64,000 bases of DNA. It comes from Streptomyces xiamenensis. Its GTDB lineage: Bacteria; Actinomycetota; Actinomycetes; Streptomycetales; Streptomycetaceae. Numbering within the stretch: position 1 is the first letter of the stretch; the number at the start of each line of letters is the position of its first letter. The DNA is taken from positions 3,286,001-3,350,000 of the forward strand of contig NZ_CP009922.3 of NCBI RefSeq assembly GCF_000993785.3, written 5' to 3'. Positions 8,877 to 15,716 of this stretch are shown here, one piece after another. Position numbers and translations under genes: made by a program. A model generated the notes under the pieces. The model ran no database searches and was not told the DNA's origin. It saw nothing but the letters and a program-made list of their open reading frames with translations.

Positions 8877-9665
8877 TCACCGAGGCGCCCCGGATGCGTA
8901 ACAGGTGCCGTGGAACGCGTGCCGGTAGCCGAGTTTCCCGTACCACTTCTCCGCCGCGGTTCCCGCTTCCACCTGAAGAAACAGGGAGGTGGCGCCGGTG
9001 TCGAAGGCAAGGCCGGAACATTCGTTCAGCAGCGCACGGCCCACACCCCGGCCTCGCGCGTCGGCCACCGTGCCGACCGCGTACACCCCCGCGTGTGCGC
9101 CGGCCACCAGCAAAACGGCGACACCGACGGCCCTCCCGCCGGATCGGGCGAGCAGATAGAACTTCTCGTACTCCGGCCCGGTGATCTCGAAGCTGCGGCG
9201 GAGGGCCTGGATATGGCTTTCCTCCAGCGGCCCGTACAGATCCACGGCGTCATCGCTGGAGTATGCCGAGGAGAACGCGGAAAGGAATTCTTCCCGTGTT
9301 TCCCTGGTGATGCTCCGCACCTCGATACCGGGTGTGATCCCGGTGTCCCGCGGACTCGCCTCACGCAGCATCCAGGAGTCGCACGCGTGCGGGGAGAAGC
9401 CGGCCGGGCCGTCGTTCCCCATCGGCGAGAGAGGTGTCGTGTACAGGGCAGGCAGCCGGCCGCGATCGTGCAACGCGTCGCTGAGGGAACCGAGGGCGGA
9501 CCACGCGAAATCGGCGTCGGGACAGAAGAAGTTGTAGTAGGGGTCCGCGATGAGATCGCTCAGCATCAGGTCCCCGTGCGGCATCGGACGCCGTTCGGAG
9601 CAGAATGTGCTCAACAGGAAGGTGTGGTGCAGTCCGAGCAGCGTACGGATCTCGGAATTCTTCAT
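8877..9665 (-). CDS. GNAT-family N-acetyltransferase
   Basis: A 262-residue protein. The C-terminal half (about 115-255) has a GNAT fold, with the acetyl-CoA loop VADARGRGVGRALLNE and the later motif LFLQVEAGTAAEKWYGKLGY. The N-terminal 110 residues (YNFFCPDADFAWSALGSL) do not match a domain I recognise and may bind the acceptor. It sits between two SDR genes in the biosynthetic operon, so it probably acylates an amine of the pathway product or intermediate, or protects the host by acetylating the product. The acceptor cannot be told from sequence. Confidence 0.82.
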   Translation of the reverse strand: MKNSEIRTLLGLHHTFLLSTFCSERRPMPHGDLMLSDLIADPYYNFFCPDADFAWSALGSLSDALHDRGRLPALYTTPLSPMGNDGPAGFSPHACDSWMLREASPRDTGITPGIEVRSITRETREEFLSAFSSAYSSDDAVDLYGPLEESHIQALRRSFEITGPEYEKFYLLARSGGRAVGVAVLLVAGAHAGVYAVGTVADARGRGVGRALLNECSGLAFDTGATSLFLQVEAGTAAEKWYGKLGYRHAFHGTCYASGAPR

Positions 9666-9749
9666 CCGATCCTCCCTGGATTGTCGTGCGCATGGTGTAC
9701 ATGGCTGACCTGATCGCCGTTCGGGGAGCGCGGGGTGGACGGGTCGCGC

Positions 9750-10505
9750 TCACTCGGGGTCGGACATTTTGATCCACTCACCGCCGTCGGCGACGACGGC
9801 CTCTCCGGTGATGAAGCTGGCCTTCCGCGAGGCCAGGAACGCGATCACCTCCGCGATCTCGGCGGGCTCGGCGACCCGGCCCAGGAAGTTGCCGTCCCTG
9901 GGGCCCTCGGGCCGGCCGATCTGCTCGAAGTACGCGATGGCCGGCGGAGTCCTGACCCACCCCGGCAGCACCGCGTTGACCCGGATGCCGAACTCGGCGA
10001 GATCGGCCGCCGCGTGCTTGGTGAACGCGACCAGACCCGCCTTCGACACCCCGTAGGGCGCTGTCTGGGGCGTCGCCTGGATCGCGCTGATGGATCCCAC
10101 GTGCACCACGGCCCCCCGGGTCCGCCGCAGCGCGGGGACCGCGGCGACGGTCGTCGCGATCGGTCCGATCAGGTTCGTGCCCAGTACGTGATCCCACGCG
10201 GCGGCCGGCAACTCCGCCACGGGGCCGGGCTCGCCGACCGCACCGTGCGCGGTCACCAGTACGTCCAGGCGCCCGAACGCGGACACCACCTCGGCCACGG
10301 CCGCCGCGGCGGCCTCCCACGTGGACAGGTCCGCGCGGACGGCGTGCACGCCGGGGAGTTCACGCGCCGCACGGTCCAGCCGCCGCTGGTCGCGCCCGCA
10401 CACCGCGACGCGGTGCCCGCGCTCGCTCAGCAGACGGGCCGTGGCCAGACCGATCCCGCTGGTTCCGCCGGTGACCAGGGCCACCGGGGCGTCCGACGAT
10501 TCCAT
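9750..10505 (-). CDS. short-chain dehydrogenase/reductase
   Basis: A 251-residue classical SDR. The ATG at 10505 has AGGAGG 8 nt upstream (CCAGGAGGACTTC). Features: cofactor loop TGGTSGIGLA, catalytic Ser in VHVGSISAIQ, Tyr and Lys in PYGVSKAGLVAF, and VNAVLPGWVRTP. It is not a duplicate of the FabG in this operon, and its loop regions differ, so it more likely acts on a tailoring ketone or alcohol. The substrate is unknown. Confidence 0.85.
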   Translation of the reverse strand: MESSDAPVALVTGGTSGIGLATARLLSERGHRVAVCGRDQRRLDRAARELPGVHAVRADLSTWEAAAAAVAEVVSAFGRLDVLVTAHGAVGEPGPVAELPAAAWDHVLGTNLIGPIATTVAAVPALRRTRGAVVHVGSISAIQATPQTAPYGVSKAGLVAFTKHAAADLAEFGIRVNAVLPGWVRTPPAIAYFEQIGRPEGPRDGNFLGRVAEPAEIAEVIAFLASRKASFITGEAVVADGGEWIKMSDPE

Positions 10506-10537
10506 GAAGTCCTCCTGGCTCCCCGCCCGGGGAGCGG

Positions 10538-11110
10538 TCATGTGCGCAGCGCGCACAGATAGGTCTGGACGGCCCGGCACACCACCGGCCCGTCGAGCAA
10601 CTCGATCTCGACACCGAGGACGAGCTCGTACCAGTCGCGGACCCGGGGCCGCGCGCCGGTGAGCCGGAAGCGGCCGCGGACCCCCTCGCCGGTGGGGACG
10701 GGAGCGCGGAACCGCACGCCGTCGAGACGGTGGTTCACCGTGCGGACCGCGTCGGTGACGGTGAAGGCCTCCGTGGACATGACCGGGATCAGCGACAGCA
10801 GCAGATGTCCGTGGACGATCGTGCCCCCGGCGGCACGGGCCCGCCCGGGGTCGACGTGGATCCACTGGTCGTCCCCGGTGACCCGGGCGAACGCGTCCAC
10901 GCGCTCCTGGTCGATCCGGTGGTCCGCGCTGGTGCCCAGCACCTGTCCCACGTGATCGGGCAGTTCCGCGGTCGTGAACGCCCGGGGAGGGCCAGCCCCG
11001 TTCACGCGGCCACCATGGTGACGGCCCTCGGGCGCGCCCGCCGGTGGCGCGACGCCCATGAGGTCCCCGACGGCGTCACGCGCCGCGCGGTCCCGCTCCG
11101 TGGACGTCAC
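10538..11110 (-). CDS. MaoC-like 3-hydroxyacyl dehydratase
   Basis: Up to 190 residues. The hot-dog dehydratase motif is clear: ARVTGDDQWIHVDPGRA, then GGTIVHGHLLLSLIPVM, containing the catalytic Asp and His of MaoC/FabZ-like enzymes. The GTG at 11110 overlaps the stop of the upstream alpha-oxoamine synthase gene (GTGA). A GTG at 11005 would give a 155-residue protein closer to the usual length, so the first 35 residues are uncertain. In the operon it would supply the dehydration step between FabG and FabI. Confidence 0.82.
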   Translation of the reverse strand: MTSTERDRAARDAVGDLMGVAPPAGAPEGRHHGGRVNGAGPPRAFTTAELPDHVGQVLGTSADHRIDQERVDAFARVTGDDQWIHVDPGRARAAGGTIVHGHLLLSLIPVMSTEAFTVTDAVRTVNHRLDGVRFRAPVPTGEGVRGRFRLTGARPRVRDWYELVLGVEIELLDGPVVCRAVQTYLCALRT

Positions 11111-12345
11111 AGGCCCAGGCGGCGGCGGTAGCTCGCGAGGGTGTGCAGGAAGCCGTCGACCTGCTCCTCGGTGTGGCCGGCGTGCGGGATCAGGCGCAGC
11201 AGCGCCTGATTGCGGGGCACCGCCGGGTAGCAGAAGACCGGCACGAGATAGCCGTCCTTGACGAACCACTCCCGCATCGTCATCGCGGCGTCGTCGTCGC
11301 CGATCGGCACCGAGAGCATGTAGGAGGCGGCCGGGGTGGTCGGCATGCCCATCTCGTGCATGCCGGCGCGCAGCCGGTCGGCCCGCGCCAGGTAGTCGTC
11401 GACGATCGACGGGTCGTTCGCCAGCGCCTCGATGGTGCGCCCCGCGACGTGGGCGGTGGGTGGCTGCATGGCCGCGGTGAACATCGAGGTGCCGGAGAGC
11501 ACTTCGAAGGCGTCGATGGCGTGGGCCGGGCCGGCCAGCGCGCCGCCCTCCAGACCGACGGCCTTGGACAGCGAGACCATGACGAAGTCGGCCCGCTCCC
11601 GGATCGCCGCGTACTCCGCGGCGAACGGCCGGTGGGAGGGCCCGTAGAGCATGAAGCCGTTCGCGTCGTCGACCATGCTGATCGCGCCGTGCCGGTCGCA
11701 CTCGTCGAGCAGGTCGATGACCGGTGCCATCGATCCGTCGGCCGAGTAGACGCTCTCGATGATCACCACGACCTTCCGCGACCGGACGCGGCCCAGCACG
11801 CGGGCCAGGTCGGCGACGTCGTTGTGCCGGAACGCGTGGACGGAGCGCCCGTACTCAAGGCCCTCGACGGCTTTCCACAGGCTCCAGTGGGAGTCCCGGT
11901 CGAGGACGAAGACGGTGTCGCGGTTGTGCACCTGGAGCGCGTCGTCGAACCGGGCGGAGTGGCTCATGGCATGCACGAAGCCGATGTTGGCCAGCAGCCC
12001 GGTCGCGAAGGTGAGGGCCCGCTCCTTGCCGGTCTGGCGGGCGATGGACTCCTCCAGCACCTGGTGCGGGCGGCAGACCCCCTGGGTCATCCGGGAGCCG
12101 CCGGTGGTCAGGCCGTAGGTGTGGGCCGCGTCGGTGAACTCGCGGGTCAGCGAGAGACGCTGCCCCAGGTCGAGGAAGTTGATGCTCGCGAAGTTCACCA
12201 GCTCGCGGCCGTCGCGGACGATCGTGGGCCCGACGACGCCGTCGATCACCGGCGGCCGGGTGACCATCTCGTGGCCGTTCGCGTCGACGAACTCCGCGAA
12301 GGACCACGGGGCGAGACGGTCGGTGGGGGGCGAGGTACTGGTCAT
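11107..12345 (-). CDS. PLP-dependent alpha-oxoamine synthase
   Basis: A 412-residue fold-type I PLP enzyme of the family that includes KAPA synthase, serine palmitoyltransferase and CqsA, which decarboxylatively join an acyl thioester to an amino acid to give an alpha-amino ketone. PLP lysine: Lys261 in SLSKAVGLEGGAL. Pyridine-nitrogen aspartate: Asp226 in SMVDDANG. Stacking histidine: His153 in DRDSHWSL. The usual DDAH motif reads DDAN here (Asn229), an unusual change beside the cofactor. YGLTTGGSRMTQG and IPHAGHTEEQVD fit the family. The ACP gene lies directly upstream, so an acyl-ACP donor is plausible. The amino acid is unknown; arginine or another guanidino amino acid would fit the divergent ureohydrolase genes (inference). 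Confidence 0.85.
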   Translation of the reverse strand: MTSTSPPTDRLAPWSFAEFVDANGHEMVTRPPVIDGVVGPTIVRDGRELVNFASINFLDLGQRLSLTREFTDAAHTYGLTTGGSRMTQGVCRPHQVLEESIARQTGKERALTFATGLLANIGFVHAMSHSARFDDALQVHNRDTVFVLDRDSHWSLWKAVEGLEYGRSVHAFRHNDVADLARVLGRVRSRKVVVIIESVYSADGSMAPVIDLLDECDRHGAISMVDDANGFMLYGPSHRPFAAEYAAIRERADFVMVSLSKAVGLEGGALAGPAHAIDAFEVLSGTSMFTAAMQPPTAHVAGRTIEALANDPSIVDDYLARADRLRAGMHEMGMPTTPAASYMLSVPIGDDDAAMTMREWFVKDGYLVPVFCYPAVPRNQALLRLIPHAGHTEEQVDGFLHTLASYRRRLGL

Positions 12346-12450
12346 GGTGTGCTGTCTCCTGAGGGCGGGGCGGGGCGGGGCGGGAGGGGAGAAAGTGCGG
12401 CGGTCGGAGGTCCGGCCCGGTTGCCGGCCGGACCTCCCGCACCCCTGACG

Positions 12451-12690
12451 TCAGCTCTGGTGGGCCGCGATGTAGCGGACCGCGTCATCGACCGTGCCGG
12501 CCATCTCGTCGTCCGGGATCTTGACCCCGAACTTGTCCTCGGCCTGGACCACGATCTCCAGCAACGACAGCGAGTCGATGTCCAGGTCGTCCACGAAGGA
12601 CTTCTCCAAGGTCACGTCAGCCGCCACCACATCGGCGATCTCCTCGATGATTTCGCGGAGATCGGCCAGGATTTCCTCGTTCGTCGCCAC
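12451..12690 (-). CDS. acyl carrier protein
   Basis: A 79-residue acidic carrier protein. The phosphopantetheine attachment site is Ser40 in DLDIDSLSLLEIV, followed by the typical VVQAEDKFGVKIPDDE helix. It is a discrete ACP of fatty-acid type, between KAS and alpha-oxoamine synthase genes, so it should carry the growing acyl chain of this pathway. The start ATG is preceded by AAAGGA. Length and motif are standard. Confidence 0.95.
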   Translation of the reverse strand: MATNEEILADLREIIEEIADVVAADVTLEKSFVDDLDIDSLSLLEIVVQAEDKFGVKIPDDEMAGTVDDAVRYIAAHQS

Positions 12691-12759
12691 CTGCTGTGTC
12701 CTTTCCTGAGTTGCCTGATGCGCATTGCGGTCACGGACGGGTCGCCCCGTGCGCCGGGG

Positions 12760-14016
12760 TCACCGCGCGCCGGGATCCGTACGGACGACGAGGGCCGCGT
12801 TGTGCCCGCCGAAGCCGAAGGAGTTGCTGAGGGCCACCCGCATGCCGGCGTGGGTCTGGGCCTCGTGCGGCACGAAGTTGATCCCCGGGTCGATCGGACG
12901 GTGGCAGTTCACCGTGGGGGGCACGGTCCCGGTGCGCAGGACCTGGATCGCGGTGACCAGTTCCACCGCCCCGGCCGCCCCGATCATGTGCCCGGTCATC
13001 GACTTGGTGGAGCTGACCGGGATGCGGGTGACCCGCTCGCCGAGCACTTCGCGCAGGACCGCCGTCTCGACGGCGTCGTTCAGCACGGTCCCGGTGCCGT
13101 GGGCGTTGACGTAGTCCACCTCGCCCGGCGCCACCCCGGCGTCGCGCAGCGCGGCCTCGACCGCCACGCGCGCGCCCCGGCCCTGCGGGTGCGGCGCGGT
13201 CCAGTGGTGGGCGTCGGAACTCGCCCCGTAGCCGATGAGTTCGGCGAGGACCGTCGCGCCCCGGGCCGCGGCGGTCTCGGCCGCCTCCAGCACGAGGACC
13301 GCGGCGCCCTCGCTCATGACGAACCCGTCGCGGTCGGCGTCGAACGGACGGCAGGCCGCGGCCGGATCGTCGTTGCGCGTCGAGAGGGCGCGGGCGTTGC
13401 CGCTGCCCGCGAGGTCGATCCTGGTGACGCAGGCGTCGGCGCCGCCGGCCACGACCGTGTCGGCGTCCCCGGCGCGGATCATCCGCAGCGCGGCGCCCAC
13501 CGCGTCCGAGCCGCTGGCGCACGCCGTGCTCTGGGCCCGGCTGGGGCCCTGCGCGCCCAGACGCATGCTGATCTCGCCGGCGGCACCGTCGATGGCGGTG
13601 GTGATCGGGGTGAACGGGCTGATCGCCGCCGCGCCCTTGTCGCGCAGGGTGTTCACGGAGCGGGCGAAGGAGGCGACCGGTCCGTAGCCGCTGCCGATGA
13701 CGACGGCGACCCGCGGGGCCATCTCCTCGTCGACGACGAGCTTGGCGTGCTCGCTCGCCTCCAGCGCGGCCGCCAGGGCGTACTGGGCGTAGGGGTCGGT
13801 GCGCCGCCTGACCGGGGACGGCATGTGGCGGGCCGCGTCGAAGCCGCGGACCTGACCACCGATGCGCACCCCAAGTCCGGTGAGGTCGATGCCCTCCAGG
13901 GTGTCGATGCCGCTGCGGCCGGCCAGCATCGCGTCCCAGGTGGCGCCGGCGGTGTGGCCCAGCGGGGTCACCGCGCCGTAGCCGGTGACGACGACCTTGC
14001 GTGGCGTGTCGCTCAC
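12760..14016 (-). CDS. beta-ketoacyl-ACP synthase (FabF/KAS II type)
   Basis: A 418-residue condensing enzyme. The full Cys-His-His set is present: Cys166 in STACASGSDAVG, His306 in VNAHGTGTVLND and His343 in KSMTGHMIGAAG, with the C-terminal SFGFGGHNAALV. The GTG at 14016 overlaps the stop of the ThDP gene (GTGA), and a near-perfect GGAGGTGATC lies just before it, so the start is well supported. It is a decarboxylating elongation KAS, not a chain-length factor, because the active-site cysteine is kept and no partner KS is present. It would extend acyl-ACP with malonyl-ACP in this pathway. Confidence 0.93.
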   Translation of the reverse strand: MSDTPRKVVVTGYGAVTPLGHTAGATWDAMLAGRSGIDTLEGIDLTGLGVRIGGQVRGFDAARHMPSPVRRRTDPYAQYALAAALEASEHAKLVVDEEMAPRVAVVIGSGYGPVASFARSVNTLRDKGAAAISPFTPITTAIDGAAGEISMRLGAQGPSRAQSTACASGSDAVGAALRMIRAGDADTVVAGGADACVTRIDLAGSGNARALSTRNDDPAAACRPFDADRDGFVMSEGAAVLVLEAAETAAARGATVLAELIGYGASSDAHHWTAPHPQGRGARVAVEAALRDAGVAPGEVDYVNAHGTGTVLNDAVETAVLREVLGERVTRIPVSSTKSMTGHMIGAAGAVELVTAIQVLRTGTVPPTVNCHRPIDPGINFVPHEAQTHAGMRVALSNSFGFGGHNAALVVRTDPGAR

Positions 14017-15716
14017 TGCGGGATCACCTCCGCGTCGCGGATGGGCGGGGGGATGTCGTCGGGATCCACCGGCACCATGAGGACGGCCGTGCCGCCCTGC
14101 GCGCAGACCTCCCGCGCGGTGCGCAGTTCGTCGGCCAGCGCCTCCTTGTCGCGCAGCACCCGGTGGTGGATGCCCGCCTCGTCGAAGGCGGGCGGCGGCG
14201 TGCCGGGTCGGGCGAAGGCGTAGCGTTCGCCGTCGAGGCCGAGGCGGGCGCGCTGGGCGTCCAGCCATCCGTAACCGCCGTTGCACAGCACCACGTAGAG
14301 GACGCCGCCGTGGGAGCCGGCCGTCGCCGCGATGTCGCCGCGCGCCGCGACGAAGGCGCCGTCCCCGATGAACGCCGTCACCTCGTGCTGCGGGGCGGCG
14401 CGCTTGACCCCGATCGCCGCGGCCGCGCCGAAGCCCAGCGGGGTCTGCTCGGAGGGCACGATCGAGCCGCCTCCGGCGTGGAAGGGATAGCAGTAGGACC
14501 ACATGTCCTGCAGGCCGTTCTCGGCCACCAGTACCCGGGGTTCGCTCGACGTGGCGTCCAGCGCGGCCAGCAGTTCGGCGATGCGTACCCCCGGCAGCTC
14601 CGCCGCCCGGGCGCGCTCGTCGTCGGCCTCGGCGGCCATGGCCTTGCGGGCGACGGCGATCTCGCGCGCCCACGGCTCGGTGTGCCCCCGGAGCCCTTCC
14701 GCGTGGGCGTCGCTCAGAGCCCGCGACCAGGCGAGCACGGCGCGCCGCGCGTCGCCGAGCACGCGCGGGCCCGGGAACTCGGCGGACAGGCCGGCCGGGT
14801 CGATGTTGACCTGGAGGACGGGCACCGGCGGCCAGGGCGTCCCGCCCTCGGTGACGGTCTCCTCCAGCCGGCCGGCCAGGGAGATCACCAGGTCGCAGCC
14901 GGCGAACAGTTCACGGGCGGGCGCCGAGGCGTAGAGACCGGCCACCCCGCAGAACAGCGGGTGGCGCTCGTCGACGGTGCCCCGGCCGGACGCGGTGGTG
15001 AACAGGGCCGCGTCCAGGCGCCCGGCGAAACCCTCGATCGCCCCGTCCGCGTTGAGGTGGCGCATCCCGCCCCCGACCAGCACCACCGGGCGCCGGCTCG
15101 CGAGGACCGCCGCCGTCGTCGGGCCGCCGGTGAGGGGGAAGGACTCGTCCTCCAGCGGCTCGGGCAGGCGCGGCCACGGGCCCGTCCGCACGATCTCCGC
15201 CGTGCGGACGTCGTCGGCGATCTCCAGGTAGACCGGGCCCGGCGGGGGCCCGGAGGTCAGGGCGAGCGCCTTCGCGGCGGCGGGCACGACGCGGTCGGGG
15301 TGGGTCACCCGGTGGGCCCACCGGACCAGCGGCGCCACCGCGGCGACCTGGTCCAGCTCCTGGAATCCGCCGCTGCCCCGGCCGCGCTCCGGGGTGCCCG
15401 CGGCGAGCAGCAGGACCGGCGCCCCGGACTCGCGCGCCTCCAGCAGCCCGGTCGCGGCGTGTGTGACCGCCGGGCCCTTGCCCAGCGCGCACACTCCGGG
15501 CCGGCCGGACTGGAGCGCGTAACCGGCCGCCATGTACACCGCGTTGCGCTGGTCGCGGCACGGCACGACGTCCACGCCCGCGGCGTCGAGCGCGCGCAGC
15601 AACTCCATGTCGTCGCCCGGCAGCCCGAAGCAGGTGTCCACGCCGGACCGTACGAGCAGGTCGACGACGGCCGGCCAGGCGCCGTCGTAACGCGCCCCGT
15701 CCCCGTCCCCGGTCAC
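14013..15716 (-). CDS. ThDP-dependent enzyme (acetolactate synthase-like fold)
   Basis: A 567-residue protein with the three-domain layout of the AHAS/pyruvate decarboxylase superfamily. The N-terminal PYR domain begins VDLLVRSGVDTCFGLPGDD, a central domain is at about 190-330 (VVLVGGGMRHLNADGA), and the PP domain carries the ThDP/Mg motif starting GDGAFVAARGD and ending CNGGYG. The catalytic glutamate that normally activates ThDP (HEQ in most family members) aligns with Asp55 in PCRDQRNAVYMA, an unusual replacement. Start GTG overlaps the stop of the ligase-ALDH gene (GTGA). It could add a two-carbon or acyl-anion unit to an aldehyde or keto acid. The substrate is unknown. Confidence 0.85.
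   Translation of the reverse strand: MTGDGDGARYDGAWPAVVDLLVRSGVDTCFGLPGDDMELLRALDAAGVDVVPCRDQRNAVYMAAGYALQSGRPGVCALGKGPAVTHAATGLLEARESGAPVLLLAAGTPERGRGSGGFQELDQVAAVAPLVRWAHRVTHPDRVVPAAAKALALTSGPPPGPVYLEIADDVRTAEIVRTGPWPRLPEPLEDESFPLTGGPTTAAVLASRRPVVLVGGGMRHLNADGAIEGFAGRLDAALFTTASGRGTVDERHPLFCGVAGLYASAPARELFAGCDLVISLAGRLEETVTEGGTPWPPVPVLQVNIDPAGLSAEFPGPRVLGDARRAVLAWSRALSDAHAEGLRGHTEPWAREIAVARKAMAAEADDERARAAELPGVRIAELLAALDATSSEPRVLVAENGLQDMWSYCYPFHAGGGSIVPSEQTPLGFGAAAAIGVKRAAPQHEVTAFIGDGAFVAARGDIAATAGSHGGVLYVVLCNGGYGWLDAQRARLGLDGERYAFARPGTPPPAFDEAGIHHRVLRDKEALADELRTAREVCAQGGTAVLMVPVDPDDIPPPIRDAEVIPQ

Noticed and set aside
9021..10865. Longer versions of the SDR, GNAT and MaoC genes that merge into neighbouring genes
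   Set aside because: The extended parts overlap good genes in other frames; ribosome sites or stop/start overlaps mark shorter starts.
11143..14223. A 1026-codon plus-strand open frame across four cluster genes
   Set aside because: It runs antisense to alpha-oxoamine synthase, ACP and KAS genes with clear motifs; its translation is rich in Arg, Gly, Val and His without any domain, as expected of a shadow frame in GC-rich DNA.
12760..14223. The cluster as a type II aromatic polyketide locus
   Set aside because: Only one KS with an intact Cys-His-His set is present; there is no chain-length factor, cyclase or aromatase.
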